From contig JAJNBL010000007.1 in assembly GCA_021156175.1 (NCBI GenBank), positions 1 to 64,000 of the forward strand: a stretch of DNA of 64,000 bases, in the 5' to 3' direction. Both the position numbers and the translations under genes were made by a program. Positions within the stretch are counted from its first letter, which is position 1. Every line of letters starts with the position of its first letter. A model generated the notes under the pieces. That model saw nothing but the letters and a program-made list of their open reading frames with translations. It had not been told where the DNA came from and ran no database searches. Origin of the DNA: Rickettsiales bacterium. Lineage in GTDB: Bacteria; Pseudomonadota; Alphaproteobacteria; Rickettsiales; JAJNBL01. Of the stretch, positions 19,199 through 26,973 are shown one piece after another.

Positions 19199-19241
19199 TT
19201 CCGTTTAGACAACACTAATATTAAAATAAGTAGAAACGACC

Positions 19242-21035
19242 ATGTCATCATCCTATCCCATTATTGACCACGAGTACGATGTCGTAGTAGTAGGCGCGGG
19301 AGGTGCGGGATTGCGCGCAACCTTCGGAATGGCCGCAGCTGGCTTATCAACCGCCTGCATCACGAAAGTATTCCCAACCCGTAGCCACACCGTTGCGGCG
19401 CAAGGCGGAATCAGTGCTGCACTTGGGAATATGGGGGAAGATGATTGGCGTTGGCATATGTACGATACGATCAAAGGATCGGATTGGCTCGGTGACCAGG
19501 ATGCAATTGAATATATGTGCAAAAATGCTCCTGCGGCGATTTTAGAGCTGGAACATTACGGCGTGCCGTTCTCGCGTACAAAAGAAGGTAAGATTTATCA
19601 GCGTCCGTTCGGTGGGATGACCACGCATTACGGTGAAGGTAAAGCCGCGCAGCGTACCTGTGCCGCTGCTGACCGTACTGGTCACGCGATCCTACATACC
19701 TTATACCAACAAGCGCTGAAACATCGTGCGAAGTTCTTTGTCGAATATTTCGCGCTCGATCTCATTATGGATTCCGAAGGCGTCTGTCGCGGAGTCATGG
19801 CCCTTTCGTTATGTGATGGGACGATTCACCGTTTCCGCGCCCATCAAGTAGTGCTCGCGACGGGTGGATATGGCCGTGCGTATTTCTCTTGTACCTCTGC
19901 CCATACCTGTACGGGTGATGGCAATGCGATGGCACTCCGTGCTGGCTTGCCACTCCAAGATATGGAATTCGTGCAATTCCATCCAACCGGAATTTACGGC
20001 GCAGGCTGTTTGATTACTGAAGGTGTGCGTGGGGAAGGTGGATATCTTATCAACAGCGAAGGCGAACGTTTCATGGAGCGTTATGCGCCATCAGCGAAAG
20101 ACCTTGCATCGCGTGACGTTGTGAGTCGTGCTATGACGATCGAAATCCGCGAAGGCCGTGGTGTTGGCCCAGAAAAGGATCATATCTTCCTGCATCTGGA
20201 TCATTTGGATCCTGACGTGATTCATAAGCGTCTTCCGGGTATCGCAGAAACCGCGAAGATTTTCTCGAACGTCGATGTAACGAAAGAGCCGATTCCGGTG
20301 CTCCCGACCGTGCATTACAACATGGGCGGTATTCCGACCAACTATCACGGCGAAGTCGTCACTATTAAAAACGGCAACCCAGATGGCGTAGTCCATGGTT
20401 TAATGGCGATTGGTGAAGCGGCGTGCGTATCGGTACATGGTGCGAACCGTCTAGGCTCTAACTCACTGCTCGATCTCGTCGTATTTGGCCGCGCAGCAGC
20501 GCTTCGTGCGAAAGAAACCGTGAAACCTGGCATGGCGCATAAGCCGCTGGGTGAAAATGCGGGCGAGAATGCTCTCGCGCGTCTTGATGGAATCCGTCAC
20601 TCGAAAGGTGAACTCCCAACGGCGCAAATTCGCCGGAAGATGCAGCGCGTGATGCAAAACCACGCTGCCGTATTCCGGACCGAAGATTCGTTGGTTGAAG
20701 GCAAGAAACACATTACGGATGTCTTCCATAGCTTTAAGCAGGTGGGTATTACCGACCGTGGCCTCGTGTGGAATAGCGACCTTGTGGAAGCATTAGAGCT
20801 TGATAACCTGCTAGGTCAGGCGATGGCGACGATGTATTGCGCACAGAACCGTCAAGAAAGCCGCGGCGCTCAGGCACGCGAAGATTTCCCGGATCGTGAT
20901 GATAAAAACTGGCTGAAACACTCCGTTGCCTGGGTTAATGATTCTGGCAAAGTGACGATCGATTACCGTCCAGTGCATATGTATACACTCAGCAACGATG
21001 TGCAGCCCGTACCACTAAAGAAACGAGTATATTAG
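19242..21035 (+). CDS. sdhA: Succinate dehydrogenase flavoprotein subunit
   Basis: The catalytic subunit of complex II, oxidising succinate to fumarate with covalently bound FAD. 597 aa. Visible features: dinucleotide-binding GAGGAGLRA at about 18-26, FAD-linked His49 in [10 protein letters not shown], substrate loop [15 protein letters not shown], active-site arginine region NMGGIPTNY, and [20 protein letters not shown]. The C-terminus matches the family ([20 protein letters not shown]). The ATG is at 19242. Normally followed by sdhB; here an unrelated peptidase gene lies between. Confidence 0.98.
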   Translation: MSSSYPIIDHEYDVVVVGAGGAGLRATFGMAAAGLSTACITKVFPTRSHTVAAQGGISAALGNMGEDDWRWHMYDTIKGSDWLGDQDAIEYMCKNAPAAILELEHYGVPFSRTKEGKIYQRPFGGMTTHYGEGKAAQRTCAAADRTGHAILHTLYQQALKHRAKFFVEYFALDLIMDSEGVCRGVMALSLCDGTIHRFRAHQVVLATGGYGRAYFSCTSAHTCTGDGNAMALRAGLPLQDMEFVQFHPTGIYGAGCLITEGVRGEGGYLINSEGERFMERYAPSAKDLASRDVVSRAMTIEIREGRGVGPEKDHIFLHLDHLDPDVIHKRLPGIAETAKIFSNVDVTKEPIPVLPTVHYNMGGIPTNYHGEVVTIKNGNPDGVVHGLMAIGEAACVSVHGANRLGSNSLLDLVVFGRAAALRAKETVKPGMAHKPLGENAGENALARLDGIRHSKGELPTAQIRRKMQRVMQNHAAVFRTEDSLVEGKKHITDVFHSFKQVGITDRGLVWNSDLVEALELDNLLGQAMATMYCAQNRQESRGAQAREDFPDRDDKNWLKHSVAWVNDSGKVTIDYRPVHMYTLSNDVQPVPLKKRVY

Positions 21036-21054
21036 CGAATAAAGGGTTAGGCGG

Positions 21055-21906
21055 GTGATAGTGTTGAGGGGCACGAAGAGACTAACAGGAGTGACGGGGA
21101 TTTCCCTTGGTCTGTTGTTGTCTTTGGTCGGATGTGCAGGTACTTCCGCCCGTGTGCCAATGAATACGACGGCGGAAATTAAGGAAGAGCAGACGAAACA
21201 AAAGGAATTATCGGATGCTGCCGGGGCGAGGGCAGAAGCAAGGAAGCAAGAACGTATCGCTAAACAAACAGAGCGGCTGCATTATGTTTTTGAGCAATTA
21301 TCCGAGTCATCTCAGGATATATGCGGCGAGTTTGAAAGCGATACCTGCAGCTTCCAGGTGGAACTTGATTCAGAAACAGGGGGCGTGAATGCCTTTGCGG
21401 ATGGTAACAAGATTATTGTGACGTCAGGAATGATGAATTTTGCGAAGAAAGATGATGAGTTAGCGCTGGTGATCGGCCATGAGATGGCTCATAATATTAT
21501 GGGACATCCGGGCGCGACACGCCGCAATGTGTATGCGGGTGCGATAGCGGGCAGCGTGGTGGATTTATTGGCAGCGTCACAAGGCATGAGCACGGATATG
21601 GCATTTGCCAAAACCGGTGGAGAAATGGGCAAGCTGTCCTATTCTGCTGACTATGAATCCGAAGCGGATTATGTTGGACTTTATATCACTGCGCGCGCAG
21701 GATACGGGATTGGTAAGTCCAAAGATTTTTGGAGGAAAATGGCAATCAAGAATCCGAATGCGATTTTTATCTCCACTACCCATCCAACCAGCGCAGAACG
21801 GTATGTATTATTAGAAAAAACCGCCCAAGAAATTGGGCATAAACGGGAAGAAGCGATGCGTCTGTTACCAGAAAAAGCCTCCCATAGTTTCGCAAGCGGG
21901 AATTAA
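21055..21906 (+). CDS. M48-family zinc metalloprotease lipoprotein
   Basis: A 283-aa membrane-anchored metallopeptidase. The signal peptide ends in lipobox LVGC with Cys27. A Lys/Glu/Ala-rich helical segment (41-75) is followed by the peptidase domain with the zinc site HEMAH at 142-146 and the third ligand in ESEADYVGLY at about 200-210. The layout resembles Oma1/LoiP-type M48 peptidases that degrade misfolded envelope proteins; the exact substrate is unknown. Translation starts with GTG (21055 or 21061) and no ATG alternative is near. It sits 19 nt after sdhA and 33 nt before sdhB, so it is probably co-transcribed with the sdh operon. Confidence 0.85.
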   Translation: MIVLRGTKRLTGVTGISLGLLLSLVGCAGTSARVPMNTTAEIKEEQTKQKELSDAAGARAEARKQERIAKQTERLHYVFEQLSESSQDICGEFESDTCSFQVELDSETGGVNAFADGNKIIVTSGMMNFAKKDDELALVIGHEMAHNIMGHPGATRRNVYAGAIAGSVVDLLAASQGMSTDMAFAKTGGEMGKLSYSADYESEADYVGLYITARAGYGIGKSKDFWRKMAIKNPNAIFISTTHPTSAERYVLLEKTAQEIGHKREEAMRLLPEKASHSFASGN

Positions 21907-21939
21907 CAACGAATATCAAACCAAGAATTAGGTGTACGT

Positions 21940-22719
21940 ATGGTAGAATTAGCATTACCGGCAAACTCAAAAATCCAGAAGGGCAAGACCTTCGAAGCGC
22001 CTCAAGGTGCAAAGAATGTCAAAAGCTTTAAGGTATACCGCTGGGATCCTGAAGATGAGGCGAATCCGCGCATCGATACCTATGAGCTTGACCTCGACGA
22101 GTGCGGGCCAATGGTGCTCGATGCGATCATCAAAATCAAAGATGAATTGGATTCGACGCTGACCTTCCGCCGCTCGTGCCGCGAGGGGATTTGCGGTTCC
22201 TGCGCGATGAATATCGACGGGACCAACACGCTCGCCTGCACGAAAGCGATTGAAGATGTGAAAGGTGACGTGAAGATTTATCCACTTCCACACATGAAAG
22301 TGGTTAAAGACCTTGTGCCGGATATGGATATGTTCTATGCGCAGCTGCAATCCATTGAGCCGTGGTTGAAGTCCGATACGCCCTCGCCGTCAAACACCGA
22401 GCGCCTGCAATCGCCAGAAGATCGCGAGAAGCTTGATGGTCTGTATGAATGTATTCTCTGTGCATGCTGCTCAACGTCCTGCCCAAGCTATTGGTGGAAC
22501 AGTGACCGTTTCCTTGGTCCGGCAATCCTCTTGCAAGCCTATCGCTGGATCATCGATAGCCGCGATGAGTATACCGGCGAACGGTTGGATGCGCTTGAAG
22601 ACCCATTCAAACTCTACCGTTGCCATACGATCATGAACTGTACGAAAGCTTGCCCGAAAGGTTTGAATCCTGCGAAGGCGATTGCGGAGATTAAGAAGCT
22701 GATGGTGGCTAGACGTTAA
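21940..22719 (+). CDS. sdhB: Succinate dehydrogenase iron-sulfur subunit
   Basis: The electron-transfer subunit of complex II, 259 aa. The 2Fe-2S site is in [15 protein letters not shown] with the distal cysteine in NTLACTKAI. The 4Fe-4S and 3Fe-4S ligands are in [17 protein letters not shown] and [20 protein letters not shown]. The ATG at 21940 follows a modest AGG-rich region. Last gene of the sdh operon. Downstream 22720-22905 holds two kinds of palindromic repeats. Confidence 0.98.
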   Translation: MVELALPANSKIQKGKTFEAPQGAKNVKSFKVYRWDPEDEANPRIDTYELDLDECGPMVLDAIIKIKDELDSTLTFRRSCREGICGSCAMNIDGTNTLACTKAIEDVKGDVKIYPLPHMKVVKDLVPDMDMFYAQLQSIEPWLKSDTPSPSNTERLQSPEDREKLDGLYECILCACCSTSCPSYWWNSDRFLGPAILLQAYRWIIDSRDEYTGERLDALEDPFKLYRCHTIMNCTKACPKGLNPAKAIAEIKKLMVARR

Positions 22720-22737
22720 ATTTCCTATGCCTGGCTG

Positions 22738-22817
22738 GAAATGTCGATTTCTCTGCGCTTCGATGCTCACGTACGTTAAGTACGCTTAAGCTTTGGTGCT
22801 CAAGAAATTACCATTTT
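22738..22817. repeat. Long imperfect palindrome with GCTCACGTAC core, copy 1
   Basis: The outer arms GAAATGTCGATTTCT (22738-22752) and AGAAATTACCATTT (22803-22816) pair imperfectly. At the centre is GCTCACGTACGTTAAGTACGC (22765-22785). Nearly the same core occurs inverted at 26901-26922, again inside a long hairpin. It is placed directly after sdhB and could also act in transcript end formation, but it lacks a T-tract. Confidence 0.6.
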
Positions 22818-22857
22818 TACTGACGGTTTAGAAAATTTCACAACAACAAGAACCTCC

Positions 22858-22896
22858 AGAAGAGGTCGTCATTCCCGCGTAAGGGATCCATTGTAG
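22858..22896. repeat. REP-like element, copy near sdhB
   Basis: AAGAGGTCGTCATTCCCGCG (22860 onward) followed by TAAGGGATCCATTG. The segment shares AAGAGGTCGTCAT with the reverse strand of 3507-3524 and GTCATTCCCGCG with 3441-3452, so it belongs to the same interspersed family. This copy is shortened relative to the 3441 copy and no longer forms the full GGCGGGAATCC arm. Confidence 0.65.
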
Positions 22897-22905
22897 AATT
22901 CAAAC

Positions 22906-23925
22906 CTACGCCGGCACACCCTTCGTCGTCGAATACTCAAAATGATACGTCTCCCCCGGATGGAAGATCGTATGATGAATGTGGTGGCAGGCCATCGCCG
23001 CTTCCGCAAATCCATTCAAGATCAATTTCAGCTTGCCCGGATAATGGATAATATCCCCAATCGCATAAATGCCAGCCACGCTCGTTTGCAAGCTCGCAGG
23101 ATCGACATGCAGATGCTTGTGTTCAATCGCCAGATCCCAATCCGCAATCGGCCCTAAATCCATCGAAAGCCCGAAGAAGGGCAGAAGCACATCGGCATCA
23201 AGCACCTTTGTCTCGCCCTCTAACGTATTCACAACAACGCTTGAAAGTTTTCCGTTATTTCCACCAAGCCCCGCCAATTGATAGGGCACCACCATCTCGA
23301 TCTTGCCTTCTGCCGCTAAGCTTTCCAGCTTCGTTTGGCTTTCCGGCGCACAACGGAATTTTGGACGGCGATGCACGACATAGAGTTTCTTCGCCACTTC
23401 CGCGAGCGATATCGCCCAATCCACGGCCGAATCCCCACCGCCGGCAATCACAATGGATTTACCACGGAATTCCTCGCGCTTACCCACCATATAACGCACC
23501 GAACCACTGGCCTCATAAGCCTCAATGCCTTCGAGTGGCGGACGGTTTGGGCCAAACGCACCACATCCCGCCGCAATAATCACAGCTTTTGAGTGAATCA
23601 CATTGCCAGAAGAGGTCGTAATCGTAATCGTACCATCCGCGCTTCGATCCAATTTCTCCACCCGCTGGCCGAGATGATAAACGGGCGCAAAAGGTGCGGC
23701 CTGCTCTTCAAGATTCTTGATCAAATCTTCCCCATTAATCGCCGGATGGGCAGGAATATCATAAATCGGTTTTTCCGGATAAAGCGCAGTGCATTGCCCG
23801 CCGGTAAAATCGAGCGCATCCACCACATGGCAGCGGAGTTTCAACATTCCTGCTTCAAATACGGCAAAAAGTCCCGTTGGCCCTGCGCCAATAATGGTGA
23901 TGTCGGTGGTATGTGTGGCTGTCAT
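22906..23925 (-). CDS. Ferredoxin/flavodoxin-NADP+ reductase, thioredoxin-reductase-like type
   Basis: A 339-aa FAD- and NADP-binding oxidoreductase. It has an FAD motif GAGPTGLFAVFEAG near residue 13, an NADP motif GGGDSAVDWA near 163, and the C-terminal FAD motif GIYAIGDIIHYPGK. The redox-active CxxC of true thioredoxin reductases is absent between the NADP motifs. This fits the TrxR-like ferredoxin-NADP reductases (YumC type) found in Firmicutes and in several alphaproteobacteria including Rickettsia. It transfers electrons between NADPH and ferredoxin. It starts at the ATG at 23925. Monocistronic; a duplicated 14-mer lies just upstream. Confidence 0.88.
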   Translation of the reverse strand: MTATHTTDITIIGAGPTGLFAVFEAGMLKLRCHVVDALDFTGGQCTALYPEKPIYDIPAHPAINGEDLIKNLEEQAAPFAPVYHLGQRVEKLDRSADGTITITTSSGNVIHSKAVIIAAGCGAFGPNRPPLEGIEAYEASGSVRYMVGKREEFRGKSIVIAGGGDSAVDWAISLAEVAKKLYVVHRRPKFRCAPESQTKLESLAAEGKIEMVVPYQLAGLGGNNGKLSSVVVNTLEGETKVLDADVLLPFFGLSMDLGPIADWDLAIEHKHLHVDPASLQTSVAGIYAIGDIIHYPGKLKLILNGFAEAAMACHHIHHTIFHPGETYHFEYSTTKGVPA

Positions 23926-23940
23926 GTCGCTTATCCGCAG

Positions 23941-23975
23941 TTGGTATAAAGTTGTCTATTGTTGGTATAAAGTTG
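23941..23975. repeat. Duplicated 14-mer upstream of the ferredoxin-NADP reductase gene
   Basis: TTGGTATAAAGTTG occurs at 23941-23954 and again at 23962-23975, with a 21-bp period (two helical turns). It sits 15-50 bp upstream of the reductase start, where promoter elements or operators are expected; on the minus strand the copies read CAACTTTATACCAA. It could be a regulator binding site pair. Confidence 0.45.
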
Positions 23976-24037
23976 CGACAGTCTACCCGCGGATGGCGTT
24001 TCATTCAAATGGATTGTTGTTGGAAGGCAATAAAGGG

Positions 24038-25027
24038 TTACTTACTCTTAACGCGCATTTCAATATCGACTTCTCCCGTACCATTAAGATGCAGTTGGAG
24101 ATTTCCTACGTTTGCGGCAGTGCTTCCTATAAAAATGCATTGGCTGGATAATTCTGTCCATTGTCCTTGAATGCTGGTGGAATTGGTTGTCGAAACAGAA
24201 AGAGTCATAGGAGCGTTCGCGCTAACCGAAAGGTAGAAAGTTAAATAAGCGGGTTCAGAAAGGAGAGTGATTTTTTTAGTTTGCCCATTCACAAGCTCTT
24301 TTACGTTCAGTATACGCGTTGGGAAAGAAGTAACATCAGGAAGTTTTGCTAATTCTTGGGGATTAATTGCCATAACAGCCCCACCGGTTTCCTGCGCCAT
24401 TTGCTCATAAACCGAAGATACTTTTGGAAAAGGTCTGCGGATTGTACAGACTTCAGGAGGTGCAGAATATTTTACAGCAGGAGTGGGGGATGATGTAACG
24501 AGCTTTAGAGGAGGCGCTTGCACAGAGGCATTAGAAAAAATAAAACGAAACAGAATAGCAATAAGAAAACAGCTAAAAATAGCAATAAAGGAGGCATAGA
24601 TTGCGCGCTTTCGTTGCTGGTAAAACGCATGCCAGAAAGAAAGGAAGGGCTTATGTAAAAGATGGTAGAGGGTAAATAAAATAGTGATGCTACCCACGCA
24701 TAAAGGTAGTATGTCAGCGAATATGTTAGGGAAAATATTATAAAGTAGGATAGGAACGAAAAGACAGCTAGAAAGAACAATAATAATAACAAAAATATAA
24801 GCTGCGTACTTACGTTGCTGATAAGAAGCGTGCCGGGAAAAATGGAAAAGCTTACGTAAAAGATAGTAAAGGGTAAATAACGTACTTATGCTACTAACAA
24901 ATAGGAAAGATAATCCTATCAGTATTGCCTTTCCATCATGAGAAAAAGCAGCAAAAGGAAACAGACAACAAGCTGTCAGGAAGCCAAGGGGTATTGAGAA
25001 TAAATGTGGTCGTATATTGTGTAACAC
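24038..25027 (-). CDS. Membrane protein with internal duplication, unknown function
   Basis: A protein of 329 aa. The first 170 residues contain five or six hydrophobic segments built from a duplicated unit: LFTLYYLLRKLFHFSRHASY with following QQRKYAAY, and LFTLYHLLHKPFLSFWHAFY with following QQRKRAIY. The C-terminal 150 residues are soluble and not recognised. It starts with GTG at 25027, overlapping the TAG stop of the acyl-CoA dehydrogenase by one base (TAGTG), so translation is probably coupled. A role linked to the beta-oxidation operon is suggested only by this position. Codon choice is AT-richer than its neighbours. Confidence 0.7.
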   Translation of the reverse strand: MLHNIRPHLFSIPLGFLTACCLFPFAAFSHDGKAILIGLSFLFVSSISTLFTLYYLLRKLFHFSRHASYQQRKYAAYIFVIIIVLSSCLFVPILLYNIFPNIFADILPLCVGSITILFTLYHLLHKPFLSFWHAFYQQRKRAIYASFIAIFSCFLIAILFRFIFSNASVQAPPLKLVTSSPTPAVKYSAPPEVCTIRRPFPKVSSVYEQMAQETGGAVMAINPQELAKLPDVTSFPTRILNVKELVNGQTKKITLLSEPAYLTFYLSVSANAPMTLSVSTTNSTSIQGQWTELSSQCIFIGSTAANVGNLQLHLNGTGEVDIEMRVKSK

Positions 25028-26811
25028 TAAAACGCCCCTTCTTCCATACTCATCATCACCTTACTTCCCGACGTCAAGGAAGCCAGCAGTGAGTAATGCT
25101 GCGGCAACACCTTCTGCATGAAGAAGCGCGCAGTCACAAGCTTCGCATCATAGAAAGCCGGATCGGAATCGCGTTTCTCCAGCGCAATTTTCGCCATCTG
25201 CGCCCAGATATAACCAAAAATGCACACGCCAAACATCCGCAAATATTCCGATGATCCCGCGGCCGCATCTTCTGGATTCCCAAGGCCATTAATGGCCGTC
25301 CAGAGGCTCGCATTCTGCAATGATTTAACGGCCTGATAGAGCGGCTTGGTAAATTCCGACATCGCTTCATTATCGCGGTTCGCATCAATAAATTCGGTCG
25401 CCGGATGGAAGAAGCTGCGTAAATATCGCCCGGTAAATCGTGGCAATTTCCGGCCCACCAGATCCAGCGCCTGAACACCGTTTGCACCTTCATAAATCGG
25501 TGCAATCCGCGCATCGCGCAAATATTGCTCCATCCCATGCTCGCGGATATAACCATGTCCACCGAAAATCTGCATACCCATATAGGTCGATTCGCAGCCC
25601 ATATCGGTGAAGTAAGATTTCAAAATCGGCGTCACCAACTGAATAAAGTCTTCCGCATCTTCGCGCACTTTTGCGTCAGGATGACGTTTGGTGGTATCGA
25701 GTTTAATCGCGGTGAGTAAGGTCAGCGCGCGCGCACCTTCATTAAATGCCCGCATAGTCAGCAACATCCGGCGCACATCCGGATGGACGAGCAGCGGATC
25801 GGCGGGTTTCTCAGGATATTTCGCACCTTTAAGGCTGCGCATCTGCAAGCGCTCTTTCGCATAATTCGCAGCATTTTGGTAGGAGACTTCCGAGAGTCCC
25901 AACCCTTGCACACCCACATAAAGCCGCGCTTCGTTCATCATTGTGAACATCGCACGTACGCCTTTATGCGGCTCACCCACGAGGAAACCGAGTGCTTCAT
26001 CATAATTCATCACGCAGGTAGGAGAGCCGTGAATGCCCATTTTATGCTCGATCGAACCACAGGAAACCGCGTTCTTCTCGCCTAAAGTACCATCGCCATT
26101 TACTTTGATTTTCGGCACAATGAACAAGCTAATTCCTTTCACGCCTGTTGGTGCATCTGGCAATTTTGCAAGCACGAGATGGATAATATTTTCCGTCGCA
26201 TCCTGCTCACCGGCGGAGATGAAAATCTTCGTCCCGCTGATTTTATACGTACCATTTCCATCTGGCACGGCACGCGTACGAAGCAACCCTAAATCCGTTC
26301 CGCAATGCGGTTCTGTCAGGCACATCACGCCCGACCATTTGCCCGATACCATGTTCGGCAAATAGGTTTTCTTTAGCTCATCCGATGCATGTTTATGGAT
26401 CGCATTATACGCACCGTGCGTGAGTCCTGGAAGAATTCCAAACGCTAAATTCGCCGAGCAAATCATCTCGATAAACGGCATATTGATGACTTCCGGCAAG
26501 CCTTGGCCTTCATAATCGGGATCACAGGTAAACGACGGCCAACCGCCTTGCACATAGGATTGATACGCTTCCTTAAAACCTTTCGGGAGCGTCACTTTGC
26601 CATTATCAAATTTACAGCCTTCCGCATCGCCCGATTGGTTAAGCGGGAAAAGCACTTCCTCGCAGAATCGACCGCCTTCCGAAAGCAGCGAATCGATCAA
26701 TCCTTCATCGATCATGTCGAAGCCTTTCAAGTCCTTATAGTTTTCTGAAACTTTCAGGAACTCGTGCAGGACGAACTGGAAATCGCGGATGTTAGCATGA
26801 AATTGTGGCAT
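25027..26811 (-). CDS. Acyl-CoA dehydrogenase
   Basis: An FAD enzyme catalysing the first step of beta-oxidation. 594 aa, the length of the long alphaproteobacterial type with an extra C-terminal domain (DmdC/FadE-like). Signatures: MCLTEPHCGTDLGLLRTRA with the FAD/substrate contacts, ISGTKIFISAGEQD, IFGGHGYIREHGMEQYLRDA, and the catalytic glutamate in IAPIYEGANGVQ. The ATG is at 26811. Third enzyme gene of a minus-strand cluster after acyl-CoA ligase, thiolase and hydroxyacyl-CoA dehydrogenase. Electron-transfer flavoprotein genes are not in the window. Confidence 0.93.
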   Translation of the reverse strand: MPQFHANIRDFQFVLHEFLKVSENYKDLKGFDMIDEGLIDSLLSEGGRFCEEVLFPLNQSGDAEGCKFDNGKVTLPKGFKEAYQSYVQGGWPSFTCDPDYEGQGLPEVINMPFIEMICSANLAFGILPGLTHGAYNAIHKHASDELKKTYLPNMVSGKWSGVMCLTEPHCGTDLGLLRTRAVPDGNGTYKISGTKIFISAGEQDATENIIHLVLAKLPDAPTGVKGISLFIVPKIKVNGDGTLGEKNAVSCGSIEHKMGIHGSPTCVMNYDEALGFLVGEPHKGVRAMFTMMNEARLYVGVQGLGLSEVSYQNAANYAKERLQMRSLKGAKYPEKPADPLLVHPDVRRMLLTMRAFNEGARALTLLTAIKLDTTKRHPDAKVREDAEDFIQLVTPILKSYFTDMGCESTYMGMQIFGGHGYIREHGMEQYLRDARIAPIYEGANGVQALDLVGRKLPRFTGRYLRSFFHPATEFIDANRDNEAMSEFTKPLYQAVKSLQNASLWTAINGLGNPEDAAAGSSEYLRMFGVCIFGYIWAQMAKIALEKRDSDPAFYDAKLVTARFFMQKVLPQHYSLLASLTSGSKVMMSMEEGAF

Positions 26812-26851
26812 AAATTGTCCCCTAGGTTCTACTTTTATTCACGTTTGGCTT

Positions 26852-26960
26852 TTCGCTAGGCTGAGTCGGAAAGTCCTGGTTTTCCTGAACCCGTAGCGCA
26901 GCGTACTTAAAGGTACGTGAGCAACGGAAGTTAGGAAAGCTGGGACTTAACGGCCAGCAC
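26852..26960. repeat. Long imperfect palindrome with GCTCACGTAC core, copy 2
   Basis: AAGTCCTGGTTTTCCTGAAC (26871-26890) pairs with GTTAGGAAAGCTGGGACTT (26930-26948). The centre GCGTACTTAAAGGTACGTGA (26901-26920) is the inverse of the core of copy 1 at 22765-22785. It fills the 162-bp gap between the dehydrogenase genes and may affect the relative expression of the operon's two halves, by blocking 3' decay or by partial termination. Confidence 0.65.
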
Positions 26961-26973
26961 AGTAGAAAAGAAG

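Noticed and set aside
21055-21906. SdhE assembly factor in the sdh operon
   Set aside because: The protein has a lipobox and HEMAH zinc site, and is far too long for SdhE.
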